64,000 nt of DNA, from NCBI GenBank assembly GCA_003457135.1, contig DMSQ01000017.1, positions 1 to 64,000 of the forward strand. Direction: 5' to 3'. Below the pieces are notes generated by a model. It was not told the origin of the DNA and ran no database searches. It worked only from the letters and a program-made list of their open reading frames with translations. The position numbers were made by a program, and so were the translations under genes. The DNA comes from Prolixibacteraceae bacterium (lineage in GTDB: Bacteria; Bacteroidota; Bacteroidia; Bacteroidales; Prolixibacteraceae). This document shows positions 24,462-32,994 of this stretch, in pieces (position 1 is the stretch's first letter; every line of letters starts with the position of its first letter).

Positions 24462-24992
24462 ATGGAAGAACTGGCTGTTGGTACCCGCGTAGATCATCCT
24501 CGTTATGGAGAAGGGATTATCAGTAAAAATAAAATAACCTCGTATGAAATATTTTTTGAACGTGGCGGAAAAATTGAAATTACCAAACGGAATGAAGATA
24601 TGGAGGTTATAGACGCTCCGGCAGAGAAACCCAAAAATTCGCTTACCCTTGCTGAAGTTGAAAAAGTATTGCGTTACGTTCTTGAAGAACAGAGTGCACT
24701 TCAGGAAATAGTCCCGCTTGGAGACAAATGGATTGGTGGGAACATGCTTCTGCAGCCTTCAAACCTGTCGTTAAAACCGAAAGAAATACCCTTAGAAAAT
24801 TTCTTTCATAAAATTGTTATGCTCAGGGACCGGCTTCGAGTGCTGGAACAAAATATTAACAGCCACGAGAAATTAACCGACGAAGAAAAGGTAAATTTGC
24901 AGCAATACATTACACGCATTTACGGATCATTAACCACATTTAATATTCTTTTTGCCAACAAAGACCACTATTTTGTTGGCGCAAAATCTTAA
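24462..24992 (+). CDS. Conserved hypothetical protein with SH3-like N-terminus
   Basis: The 176-residue cytoplasmic protein begins VGTRVDHPRYGEGIISK, an SH3-like turn as in the C-terminal RNA polymerase-binding segment of UvrD/PcrA helicases, where the same words (V.HP.FGEG) occur. The remainder is helical: LAEVEKVLRYVLEEQSALQE, then FFHKIVMLRDRLRVLEQNIN, and an end in DHYFVGAKS. I know similar proteins only as hypothetical members of Bacteroidota genomes. It is six bases upstream of the esterase gene and may be cotranscribed with it. Confidence 0.75.
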   Translation: MEELAVGTRVDHPRYGEGIISKNKITSYEIFFERGGKIEITKRNEDMEVIDAPAEKPKNSLTLAEVEKVLRYVLEEQSALQEIVPLGDKWIGGNMLLQPSNLSLKPKEIPLENFFHKIVMLRDRLRVLEQNINSHEKLTDEEKVNLQQYITRIYGSLTTFNILFANKDHYFVGAKS

Positions 24993-24997
24993 TCAAT

Positions 24998-25900
24998 ATG
25001 AAAACCACTTTAGCAATATTCACTTTAGTCATCATCGGTATATCAGGTGTGGCTCAGGATTTTAAACTCAAAGTATGGCCAAATGGCGCACCCAGCAGCA
25101 ATGGGATGACATTGCCCGAAGAAACTTTTGAAGGCAAACGGGTTCGTAATGTTTCTGAAGCCGAAATTTATGTGTATTTGCCAAAAATAGGAATCAATAC
25201 CGGTGCAGCAGTGGTCATTTGTCCGGGTGGTGGCTATATCATTGAAGCTATGGACCACGAAGGTTATGATTTGGCTGAATGGCTTACCGAACAAGGTGTC
25301 GCCGGAATTGTTCTGAAATACCGTTTGCCATACGGACACCACGAAATTCCACTGGAAGATGCACAACGCACCTTAAGGCTTGTACACCAGAAAGCGGCAG
25401 AATGGGGCATTAATCCCTCCAAAATAGGCATCGCCGGTTCCTCAGCCGGAGGTCATCTGGCATCAACAGCCGGAACCAAATTTGATTTGGGTAAATCAGA
25501 TACCACCGACCCAATTGAAAAATTCAGTTGTCGTCCCGATTTTATGCTTTTGCTATATCCGGTAATAACTTTCAACGAAGAATTTGGTCACATGGGCTCA
25601 CGTGCCAACCTTATTGGTACCGGTAACAAATGGGAACTGGTCGAAAAATACTCGAATGAATTGCATGTTACAGCCCAAACGCCGCCCACCTTCCTGGTAT
25701 TGGCCGATGATGATACAGCAGTTCCCCCACGAAATTCGGTTGAGTTTTACATGGCCCTGAAAAAAAACAAAATTCCTGCAGAAATGCATATCTTTAAATC
25801 AGGAGGTCATGGTTTTGGAATGACAAAAAAGAACCTTCCAGTTGATCAGTGGCCAAACCTGTTTGCGCAGTGGATGAAAGCTCAGGGAATTACAAAGTAA
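24998..25900 (+). CDS. Secreted alpha/beta-hydrolase, acetyl-xylan-esterase-like
   Basis: The 300-residue protein has a signal peptide (ending GISGVAQ). The hydrolase core has CPGGGYIIEAMDHEGYDLAE (oxyanion-hole region), the nucleophile elbow GIAGSSAGGHLAST, an Asp in FLVLADDDTAVP and the final His in SGGHGFGM. These mark the BD-FAE/axe-type esterases often found in polysaccharide-degrading Bacteroidota, which remove acetyl or similar esters from glycans. The substrate is inferred from the family only. Confidence 0.88.
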   Translation: MKTTLAIFTLVIIGISGVAQDFKLKVWPNGAPSSNGMTLPEETFEGKRVRNVSEAEIYVYLPKIGINTGAAVVICPGGGYIIEAMDHEGYDLAEWLTEQGVAGIVLKYRLPYGHHEIPLEDAQRTLRLVHQKAAEWGINPSKIGIAGSSAGGHLASTAGTKFDLGKSDTTDPIEKFSCRPDFMLLLYPVITFNEEFGHMGSRANLIGTGNKWELVEKYSNELHVTAQTPPTFLVLADDDTAVPPRNSVEFYMALKKNKIPAEMHIFKSGGHGFGMTKKNLPVDQWPNLFAQWMKAQGITK

Positions 25901-25919
25901 CTGTGAATACCAAATTGTT

Positions 25920-26010
25920 ATCATGGTTGTATGGTTATCGTTGTTGTAATTGTTCATTTAACCCGACTCTGACTACAACAACTACAACAATTACAACAAT
26001 TACAACAAAA
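25920..26010. repeat. Simple repeats of ACAACAATT in a spacer
   Basis: CAACAACTACAACAATTACA and a further ACAATTACAACAA (about 25975-26008) are short tandem units; the reverse-complement words GTTGTTGTAATTGTT occur just upstream at about 25940-25955, so the two can fold together. There is no gene in this stretch between the esterase and NUDIX genes. Confidence 0.6.
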
Positions 26011-26030
26011 TAATCCTGACTTTTACAATC

Positions 26031-26570
26031 ATGTACTCAAACACTCATCCGGTTAATGTTCTGAAATTTTGTCCACGATGCGGATCAGCACATTTTCAGG
26101 CAACCTGCAACCGCTCATTCAAATGCGAAGATTGTTCGTTTAACTATTACGTCAATTCGTCGGCAGCAGTCGCTGTTTTGCTTTTTAATGATAAAGGTGA
26201 ACTTCTGCTTACCCGTCGGGCTGTAGAACCGCATATCGGCAAACTTGATTTGCCCGGAGGATTTATCGATCCGGGAGAAACCGCCGAACAGGCTGCCATC
26301 CGCGAAATTCAGGAAGAATTGGGTATTCAGGTTCATTCTCTCCGGTACTTTGGCTCCTTCCCAAACGAATATGTTTACTCCGGATTTTCAGTTTACACAA
26401 TCGATCTGGCATTTTTTGCCCAAACTGAAAATTTACACCAAATGACTGCCAGCGACGACGTTTCATCGTTTGAATTTCATAAACTACAAGATGTTGATCC
26501 TGAGGAAATGCCTTCCATTTCAATGTATAACATCATAAAAGAACTGATCTCACGTGAAGGAACTTATTAA
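26031..26570 (+). CDS. NUDIX hydrolase with N-terminal zinc ribbon
   Basis: The 179-residue protein starts with a zinc ribbon (CPRCGS...CNRSFKCEDC, residues about 13-38), as in NudC and related NUDIX enzymes. The NUDIX box follows as GGFIDPGETAEQAAIREIQE and ELGI (about 79-102), with all metal-binding Glu residues. Such enzymes hydrolyse nucleoside diphosphates linked to another moiety; the ribbon plus domain arrangement suggests NAD or ADP-ribose-like substrates, but this is inference. Its 3' end overlaps the start of the aminopeptidase gene by 17 bases. Confidence 0.92.
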   Translation: MYSNTHPVNVLKFCPRCGSAHFQATCNRSFKCEDCSFNYYVNSSAAVAVLLFNDKGELLLTRRAVEPHIGKLDLPGGFIDPGETAEQAAIREIQEELGIQVHSLRYFGSFPNEYVYSGFSVYTIDLAFFAQTENLHQMTASDDVSSFEFHKLQDVDPEEMPSISMYNIIKELISREGTY

Positions 26571-28338
26571 AGAAAGAATCAGCGCACTGCGTTCGAAAAT
26601 GCAGGACGCCGGAATTGAAGCGTATTTGATATACGGAACCGATCCGCACTTGAGCGAATATGTACCGGAACATTGGCTTACGCGACTTTTTATTTCTGGG
26701 TTTACCGGATCAGCCGGAATGGTTATAATCAGCAGTGAAAAAGCTGCTCTTTGGACTGACTCACGCTATTTTCTTCAGGCCGAAGAACAAATTCAGGGCT
26801 CAGGAATTGAACTCGTTAAAATGCGTACACCGGGTTATCCTGAACCTGCAGAATGGCTGAAAATAAACCTGAAGGCTGGTGTACAAGTTGGCACAGATGA
26901 ATCGTGCATTTCGGCCAATCAATACAGATCAATGCTGCAAATGTTGGATCAATCCGGAATTATCCTGAAAGAATCGGGCGATTTACTGAATGAAATATGG
27001 CCTGATCGCCCTGCCCTGCCCGATTCCGAAATATACGAACACGAACTTCGTTTTGCATCTACCGACCGAAAAACGAAAACAACTGCCATTTGCTACGAAC
27101 TGGAAAAATTGGGCGCCGATCTCCAGATTATTACCTCATTGGACGATCTGGCATGGACGTTTAACCTTCGTGGAACCGATGTGGAATGCAATCCGGTGTT
27201 TATGGCTTACGCAGCAATTTCAACTACGGAAACTACGCTGTTTATTGATGATCACAAACTTCCTTCCGGATTAAAAACAAAACTTGAAACAGAAGGAATA
27301 CAGATTAGGGCATATCGTGAATTAGCCGATTTCCTGAGGAATTTGCCAACGAGTACCCGGGTTCTTCTCGATCCCGATCGCACCAATCAATCTATCCTGA
27401 AAAATATACCCGATCAATGCACCATTATTGAAAGCTTGTCGGTTCCCTGCAAATTAAAAGCAATTAAATCTGAAGCCGAAATCAGCAACATCAGGCAAGC
27501 CATGAAAAAAGATGGCGTTGCGATGGTTGAGTTTCTTTATTGGCTTGAAAATAAGCTGGATAATATTACAGTAACCGAATACACAGTTGCTGAAAAACTG
27601 ACTGAATTTCGCGCTAAACAGCCTGATTTCAAAGGGATCAGTTTCTTCCCGATTGTTGGTTATAAAGAACACGGGGCCATTGTTCATTTCCATGTTTCAG
27701 AAGACAATGCTTTGCCCATCGAAAAGGACGGATTTCTGCTTTTTGATTCCGGCGGACAATACTTAGACGGAACAACCGATATTACACGGACCATCGCTTT
27801 ATCGGAACTGACCAGTCAGCAAAAAACGGATTTCACCCTTGTGCTGAAAGGAATGATCTCACTAACCCTGGCAAAGTTTCCTCTTAACACACGCGGTTAT
27901 CATCTCGACATACTGGCCCGAAAAGAAATGTGGCAACATGGATTAAATTATGGGCATGGAACCGGCCATGGTGTTGGCTATTTCCTGAATGTGCACGAAG
28001 GCCCGATGAGCATCCGCCAGGAATATAACGACCGTGTGATAGAAGCCGGGATGGTTTTATCGAACGAACCTGCTCTTTACCGATTAGGGGAATATGGAAT
28101 ACGGACCGAAAATATGATGGTTTGCGTGACAGACCAATCAACTGGATTCGGCGATTTTCTAAAATTTGACACACTCACCCTTTGCCCGATTGACACCAAA
28201 GCTATTGATAAAAACCAATTATGTCTGGAAGAAATAAATTGGTTAAATCATTATCACAAACGGGTTTATGATGAGTTGAAACCACTTGTAAACAATGAGT
28301 TGAAAGCATTTATGAAGGAACTGACAAAACCGATCTGA
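26554..28338 (+). CDS. Xaa-Pro aminopeptidase (M24B)
   Basis: The 594-residue protein starts at GTG 26554 inside the NUDIX gene, which implies translational coupling. It has two N-terminal creatinase-like domains (about 1-310) and the pita-bread M24 domain (about 315-530). Metal ligands are seen in LLFDSGGQYLDGTTDITRT (two Asp), GHGTGHGVGYF (His), VLSNEPALY (Glu) and YGIRTENMM (Glu). It removes an N-terminal residue before proline in peptides and is expected in the cytoplasm. The length is that of the large APP1-type enzymes. Confidence 0.93.
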   Translation: MKELIKERISALRSKMQDAGIEAYLIYGTDPHLSEYVPEHWLTRLFISGFTGSAGMVIISSEKAALWTDSRYFLQAEEQIQGSGIELVKMRTPGYPEPAEWLKINLKAGVQVGTDESCISANQYRSMLQMLDQSGIILKESGDLLNEIWPDRPALPDSEIYEHELRFASTDRKTKTTAICYELEKLGADLQIITSLDDLAWTFNLRGTDVECNPVFMAYAAISTTETTLFIDDHKLPSGLKTKLETEGIQIRAYRELADFLRNLPTSTRVLLDPDRTNQSILKNIPDQCTIIESLSVPCKLKAIKSEAEISNIRQAMKKDGVAMVEFLYWLENKLDNITVTEYTVAEKLTEFRAKQPDFKGISFFPIVGYKEHGAIVHFHVSEDNALPIEKDGFLLFDSGGQYLDGTTDITRTIALSELTSQQKTDFTLVLKGMISLTLAKFPLNTRGYHLDILARKEMWQHGLNYGHGTGHGVGYFLNVHEGPMSIRQEYNDRVIEAGMVLSNEPALYRLGEYGIRTENMMVCVTDQSTGFGDFLKFDTLTLCPIDTKAIDKNQLCLEEINWLNHYHKRVYDELKPLVNNELKAFMKELTKPI

Positions 28339-28484
28339 TCTAACCACTTCATACAAATTAGGGGCTGTTGAGGTGTACTTGTTTCTGGTTTGACCCCTGA
28401 ATTACCGGCGAGCTACAAAATTGCATCCCGGATAGATTTATCCCTAAACATTGATTAAATTTGTCAAAATTATGAGGTTTTACT

Positions 28485-28949
28485 ATGAGAATTCAAAAGA
28501 TATATATTGACACTTCTGTACTTGGAGGATATTTTGATAAAGAGTTTGATGTTGCAACCCGGAGACTATTTGATGAGGTTAAAAAAGGAGAATACAAGGT
28601 AGTAATATCTAATGTAACTGAAGGTGAATTACTAAATGCCCCGGAACGTGTAAGAACTTTATTAAATGATTTGGAAATTGACTACGAAGTAATCGCGCTA
28701 ACTGGTGATGTTGTAAGTTTAGCATTGGAATACATTAGGGAAAATGTTGTTGACCAATCCAGTTATGATGATTGTTTGCATATTGCCATTGCGACAATCT
28801 CAAGACTTGATTTATTGGTAAGCTGGAATTTTAAGCACATTGTAAATATCAAAAGAATTCGGGGATATAATGGGATTAACATTAAAAATGGATATCCTTC
28901 AATTGAGATTCGTTCACCTAAAGATTTGATTGATTATGAAAACGCCTAA
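28485..28949 (+). CDS. PIN-domain toxin-like protein
   Basis: The 154-residue protein has the PIN fold marks: IYIDTSVLGGYFD with the first Asp, VTEGELLNAP with Glu, DQSSYDDCLHIAIATI with Asp, and LVSWNFKHIVN near the end. The small gene at 28964 follows in antitoxin position, so this is probably an RNase toxin of the type that precedes its antitoxin. A candidate -7 box TAAATTTG lies at 28454-28461. The final codons lie inside a 28-bp tandem duplication that also carries the start of the next gene. Confidence 0.85.
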   Translation: MRIQKIYIDTSVLGGYFDKEFDVATRRLFDEVKKGEYKVVISNVTEGELLNAPERVRTLLNDLEIDYEVIALTGDVVSLALEYIRENVVDQSSYDDCLHIAIATISRLDLLVSWNFKHIVNIKRIRGYNGINIKNGYPSIEIRSPKDLIDYENA

Positions 28950-28972
28950 AGATTTGATTGATTATGAAAACG
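28917..28972. repeat. 28-bp perfect tandem duplication
   Basis: The unit CCTAAAGATTTGATTGATTA plus TGAAAACG occurs twice without change (28917-28944 and 28945-28972) and a third copy begins (CCTAAAGATTA). The unit holds both the toxin's last codons and the antitoxin start codon. In the first copy the ATG at 28936 gives only a 13-codon frame; in the second copy ATG 28964 opens the real gene. Confidence 0.95.
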
Positions 28973-29134
28973 CCTAAAGATTACGATTGTGTAAAAATGA
29001 TGCGGGATATCCGCGATAAAGTAAATGCCGAGATCGTTCAACTGGATTCTGCACAAATTGTAGAGTATTTCCGTAAAAAATCGGAGGAATTTGAGAGAAA
29101 ATATGGTCAGGTAACTAAGACCCATCTGCCATAG
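28964..29134 (+). CDS. Small antitoxin-like protein of the PIN pair
   Basis: The 56-residue protein MKTPKDYDCVKMMRDIRDKV continues with NAEIVQLDSAQIVEYFRKKS and a charged helix. It is cytoplasmic and helical, has no clear DNA-binding motif, and follows a PIN toxin gene, as in PIN/antitoxin pairs where the short antitoxin lies downstream. The stop of the toxin is 15 bases upstream. Before the 28-bp duplication the two genes would have overlapped. Confidence 0.75.
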   Translation: MKTPKDYDCVKMMRDIRDKVNAEIVQLDSAQIVEYFRKKSEEFERKYGQVTKTHLP

Positions 29135-29261
29135 GTGTTCAACTAAAAGTTTGGCAAACAAGCATACAATTATTTTAACTTTATTGAAAATTCCAAAACA
29201 AAAAAAAGGAAACATGTAGGATTACGAACTTATTAAAAATAAATCTAATAATCCCGATTTG

Positions 29262-29299
29262 AAAAAACCGTCTCAGAAACAGATCCGAGACGGTTTTTC
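29262..29299. terminator. Bidirectional intrinsic terminator
   Basis: AAAACCGTCTC pairs with GAGACGGTTTT around a 12-base loop and is flanked by an A-run on one side and TTTTTCT on the other, so it can stop transcription on both strands. It lies between the PIN/antitoxin pair (plus) and the isomerase-like gene (minus). Confidence 0.85.
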
Positions 29300-29318
29300 T
29301 ATTTGAAATTGAATCTGT

Positions 29319-30179
29319 TTACTTCACATATTCAGCATTTTGCAAAAATTCCAATGATTTCTGTACGCTTTCAATCGGAGTGAAATTGTATTCTTCCACT
29401 TCGACGATGATTTTTTTCATTCCTGATTTTTCAGCATTTTCGAAAATGGGTTTGAAATCCATAGGACCAGCTCCAACTTCGGCTTTGTCTTTCACATGCC
29501 ACAATTCGAAACGTCCGGGATAGGCATTAAAATAATCAACCGGATTTTTGCCACCTTCAGTAATCCAGTACAAATCCATCTCAAACATTACTTTGGCCGG
29601 ATCTGTATTTTTCAGCATAAAGTCATAAATGGTCTCACCTTCAAGGTCTTTGAATTCTTCGCTGTGGTTGTGGTATCCGAAACGAATACCGGCCGCATTA
29701 CATTTTTCGCCAACAGCATTGAAATAGTCGCAATATTGTTTTAAACCTGCCAGGCTGGTATAACCTTCTTCACCCATCCAAGGTTGAACTATGTAGCTTA
29801 CCCCGGCAGCTTTGTGGGCGGCAATGCAGGTATCCCACCAGGCCATTGTTTCAGCCCATTTTACTGAATCTGGCAAACCTTGTCCGGTGTGAGATGCCAA
29901 AAAAGTCAATTTATTGGCTTCTGTCAATGCTTTAAATTCTGCTGGTTCAATACCGTAAAATTTACCATCGCCGTAACCGGCAGCTTCAATAAACTGGTAG
30001 CCCATAGCTCCCACTTTTTCGATGGTCCCTTTGGCATCAGTTTTCATGTCGTCTTTTACCGACCACAACTGAAGTCCCACAACTTTAGCAGGTTTTGGAG
30101 GGGTACACGAAACAATTTCACTGGCAACAAATACCGCCAGAGCAACGATGGTCAATGATTTTTTCAAATTTAAACTCAT
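29319..30179 (-). CDS. Lipoprotein, sugar phosphate isomerase/epimerase-like TIM barrel
   Basis: The 286-residue protein has a lipoprotein signal (about 1-25, SEIVSC lipobox). The body is a xylose-isomerase-like TIM barrel: VGLQLWSVKDDM, LASHTGQGLPDSVKW, GIRFGYHNHSEEF, VMFEMDLYWITEGG and ELWHVKDK, with the His, Glu and Asp metal ligands typical of the family. Such exported members in Bacteroidota accompany keto-sugar or inositol degradation. The neighbour at 30305 is a secreted esterase on the same strand; the candidate -7 box TATTTTTG (30244-30237, minus strand) lies between them, so this gene can be transcribed alone. Confidence 0.88.
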   Translation of the reverse strand: MSLNLKKSLTIVALAVFVASEIVSCTPPKPAKVVGLQLWSVKDDMKTDAKGTIEKVGAMGYQFIEAAGYGDGKFYGIEPAEFKALTEANKLTFLASHTGQGLPDSVKWAETMAWWDTCIAAHKAAGVSYIVQPWMGEEGYTSLAGLKQYCDYFNAVGEKCNAAGIRFGYHNHSEEFKDLEGETIYDFMLKNTDPAKVMFEMDLYWITEGGKNPVDYFNAYPGRFELWHVKDKAEVGAGPMDFKPIFENAEKSGMKKIIVEVEEYNFTPIESVQKSLEFLQNAEYVK

Positions 30180-30304
30180 GATTAAAAAATTTAGTTGGTG
30201 TGAACGATTATTTGTATGTTTATTTACAATTCAGTCCAAAAATAGGTTCAAAAAACCAATCCTGAAACAAATTCAGAAATTTTGTTTTTTTGCACGGTTG
30301 ACCA

Positions 30305-31402
30305 TTACAGTTCACTATCAAGATAATCCCATCCCAACACACTGGACATCACCGGCAAAACATGAACTGCCATTTTTCGTTGTCCAATATAATTAGGGTG
30401 AGTATCCGATCCGAGATCCTTTTCAGGATCCATCAAATAGCTTGGTATTCCAACAAAATAGACATTTTTCTTCTGATAGACTGACCTGAAATCTTCAACC
30501 ATTTCTTTTACATACGAATAGCAAGGTTCGTCAGTCATTGGTCCAACTACACAAAAAACAGGTAAATCGCCGTATTGTGTAAAAACTTCATTAATCAGTT
30601 TTACATATCCGGCTTTAAATACATCTTTATCAGGAAAAGGTTTGGTACTAAAATCGTTGGTTCCTAAATTAATCACTACCACATCAGGCTTCCATAATTT
30701 GAAATCCCAGAGCGGCAGTTCTTTCTCGTCAAACATCCGGTTAAATCGTCGCGGCATTGTTCCGGCTGGTGAAACCTTTTCTTTATATCCGTAATTTCGA
30801 ACTGCGCCCTCTCCTGAATGCGCCACAATGTGGTAATCGGCCTTAAATGCACGTGCCATAATTGGTGCATAACTCTGGTAATTATTTTCGGTTGATGGTT
30901 TCCATCGTTCACTTTTCGATAAGCCTTCGGTACCGTATCCACAGGTAATTGAATTGCCAATAAATTCAATCTTTCGGTTGGGAATATCTTTCCAGGGAAG
31001 CATTTCTCCTTTTTCAGATATCAGGATGCCTTTAAACGATCCGGTTCCCTGATTACCTTCAGTCCGTTTATAAATCCGGATATGGTGAATTTGGTTTCCG
31101 AGTTTTACAGCGATTTGTAAAGTTGTGTCGCTTTTTACCTCAAAAGTTTTGGAAGACTGATCATCAACAAAAATATTGTAATAATTGTGGCCGGTATCGT
31201 TCATTTTAACGGCACATTCGCTCCCGTTGAAGCTGAACTGGATGTACACCCCTGACCAATCGTAACGAACTTCCTGTGGATTCGAAAAATCGAAACGTCC
31301 GACATAGCGGATGGCTTCATGACTTGCCGGAATAAATTTCGTTTGAGAAAATCCGGAGAAGACAGTCAGGAGAAAGAGAAATGCAAATAATATTCGGTTC
31401 AT
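30305..31402 (-). CDS. Secreted SGNH esterase, CE2-like (acetyl esterase)
   Basis: From ATG 31402 (the signal peptide MNRILFAFLFLLTVFSGF follows directly; an upstream ATG at 31426 adds eight residues) the protein has 365 residues. An N-terminal jelly-roll domain (about 20-130, IRYVGRFDF) precedes an SGNH domain with the nucleophile in IEFIGNSITCGYGTE, the Asn block INLGTNDFS and the catalytic pair DTHPNYIGQ. This two-domain plan is that of carbohydrate esterase family 2 enzymes, which deacetylate plant polysaccharides. It would act outside the cytoplasm. Confidence 0.9.
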   Translation of the reverse strand: MNRILFAFLFLLTVFSGFSQTKFIPASHEAIRYVGRFDFSNPQEVRYDWSGVYIQFSFNGSECAVKMNDTGHNYYNIFVDDQSSKTFEVKSDTTLQIAVKLGNQIHHIRIYKRTEGNQGTGSFKGILISEKGEMLPWKDIPNRKIEFIGNSITCGYGTEGLSKSERWKPSTENNYQSYAPIMARAFKADYHIVAHSGEGAVRNYGYKEKVSPAGTMPRRFNRMFDEKELPLWDFKLWKPDVVVINLGTNDFSTKPFPDKDVFKAGYVKLINEVFTQYGDLPVFCVVGPMTDEPCYSYVKEMVEDFRSVYQKKNVYFVGIPSYLMDPEKDLGSDTHPNYIGQRKMAVHVLPVMSSVLGWDYLDSEL

Positions 31403-31426
31403 AATTGTATCGTATTTTATTTTCAA

Positions 31427-31551
31427 AGTTTCATTAACGATTAAAGCTGGTACTTTCTCTCTGAAATGCTCCCTTCGACTGCTTCGTACTCAGGGAGCGG
31501 CACTTCGGTCTTCGGTCTTCTGACTTCGGTCTTCCGACTTCCGACTTCCAA
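31427..31551. repeat. Low-complexity spacer of CTTCGGT/GACTTC words
   Basis: Between 31490 and 31551 the words CTTCGGTCTTC and GACTTCCGACTTCC recur several times in variants. A similar style is seen in other spacers of the window, with other words. No gene was seen here. Confidence 0.55.
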
Positions 31552-32037
31552 CTATTCTCCCTCAAAAAAGGCATCAACACCCGGATAATTGTATTTTTCG
31601 CGTGCTTCTGTTTCCGATAACAGGAAATACCGAAGTTCAGCTTCCGCACAAACCAATCCTGAAGAATTGATCAACCGTGACTCAATCACCGCCATCCGTT
31701 TGTTTTGATCAAGTAATCTGGCCCGAATAGTTATTTCGCCCTGATCAATCAATAAAGGCTTTTTAAACCTGACTTTCATTTCAGCCGTCACACCGACTGT
31801 TCCACATTTGACGTAAACTAACCAGCCGGCAATTTCATCGAGCAAAGTTGACTGTATTCCGCCATGCAATACCTTCGGATAGCTTTGCAAAATTGGGCGG
31901 GGATTCCAGTACGAAACTAATTCGTCGCCGTCTTCCCAGAATTCCAGATGCAAACCAAACTCGTTGTACGGCGAACATCCGAAACATTGATATAGCTCCG
32001 GATCATCGTTCAGATGTATATTTTTGATCTTTCTCAT
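31552..32037 (-). CDS. PaaI-like acyl-CoA thioesterase (hotdog fold)
   Basis: The 161-residue protein has the PaaI/4HBT layout: CFGCSPYNEFGLHLEF at the N-terminus, the helix motif VLHGGIQSTLLDEIAGWLVY with the catalytic-region acid, then GVTAEMKVRFKKPLLI and ITIRARLLDQNKRMAVIESRL. Such enzymes hydrolyse acyl-CoA thioesters. It starts just next to the divergent phosphorylase gene, with which it may share a control region. Confidence 0.88.
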   Translation of the reverse strand: MRKIKNIHLNDDPELYQCFGCSPYNEFGLHLEFWEDGDELVSYWNPRPILQSYPKVLHGGIQSTLLDEIAGWLVYVKCGTVGVTAEMKVRFKKPLLIDQGEITIRARLLDQNKRMAVIESRLINSSGLVCAEAELRYFLLSETEAREKYNYPGVDAFFEGE

Positions 32038-32113
32038 GTTTTACAAAAATAATTTAAAATCATTGACTTTTAGATTCATTATACCTAGATTAGGCAGTCT
32101 AAAAAAATTTGAA

Positions 32114-32983
32114 ATGATCCGGTCGTCTGAACTTATTATAAATGCTGACGGAAGTATCTTCCATCTGCACCTCAAACCTGAACAAATTGCCAATGACATC
32201 ATTCTGGTCGGTGATCCGGGAAGGGTTAATCTCATTGGCAAACTACTTACCGATATTGAATTTCAGGTGCAGAACCGCGAATTTGTTTCAATCACCGGGA
32301 AATACAACAATCAACGGATTACCATCATCTCAACCGGCATAGGAACTGACAACATTGATATTGTAGTCAACGAACTTGACGCTTTGGCAAACATTAACCT
32401 GCAGACTCGCGAAATCAACCCGGTTCACCGAAAACTGAATTTCGTCCGAATTGGAACTTCAGGTGGATTGCAGGATTTTCTGGGTGTCAACTCGTTTGTG
32501 ATTTCAGGAAAAGCGATCGGATTTGACGGTTTGCTGAATTTCTATGCCAACCGTGATTTGGTTTCTGATTTACCTTTTGAGGAAGCTTTTAAACAACACA
32601 CCGGCTGGGGCAAACAATTAACATCGCCCTACGTGGTTGATTGTTCCGAAAATTTACTTGTGAGAGTTCATAAGGATGACACTATTTTAGGGATTACCAT
32701 TTCGGCGCCCGGATTTTACGGTCCACAGGGCAGGGTACTTCGTTTACCACTGGCTGATGCCAATCTGAACGAAAAGATTCAATCATTCGTGTTTGAAGGA
32801 CATCAAATCACCAATTTCGAAATGGAATGTTCGGCCATTTACGGATTGTCGAAACTACTTGGCCACGAAGCGCTTACTATCTGCCTGATAATTGCCAACC
32901 GGGTGAAAAAGGAAACAAGCCCGGATTATCGTCAGGCGATGGAGACTTTGATTAAGCTTGTACTTGACCGCCTCACCAGTTAA
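32114..32983 (+). CDS. Nucleoside (uridine-type) phosphorylase
   Basis: From ATG 32114 (upstream in-frame ATGs add 30 non-conserved residues and would overlap the divergent gene) the protein has 289 residues. It has the NP-I family marks: ANDIILVGDPGRVNLI, ISTGIGTDNIDIVVNELDAL, VRIGTSGGLQ and the substrate-binding ITNFEMECSAIYGLSKLLG near the C-terminus. It should split nucleosides with phosphate for salvage. The SirB1-like gene follows after 11 bases. Confidence 0.9.
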   Translation: MIRSSELIINADGSIFHLHLKPEQIANDIILVGDPGRVNLIGKLLTDIEFQVQNREFVSITGKYNNQRITIISTGIGTDNIDIVVNELDALANINLQTREINPVHRKLNFVRIGTSGGLQDFLGVNSFVISGKAIGFDGLLNFYANRDLVSDLPFEEAFKQHTGWGKQLTSPYVVDCSENLLVRVHKDDTILGITISAPGFYGPQGRVLRLPLADANLNEKIQSFVFEGHQITNFEMECSAIYGLSKLLGHEALTICLIIANRVKKETSPDYRQAMETLIKLVLDRLTS

Positions 32984-32994
32984 TACAATAACCC

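Noticed and set aside
28917..28972. Possible start of a CRISPR-like direct repeat array
   Set aside because: Only two units in direct contact with no spacer between them; they are coding and are explained by a tandem duplication.
32024..32113. Upstream ATG for the nucleoside phosphorylase
   Set aside because: It would overlap the divergent thioesterase gene and adds a non-conserved basic stretch; ATG 32114 fits the family.
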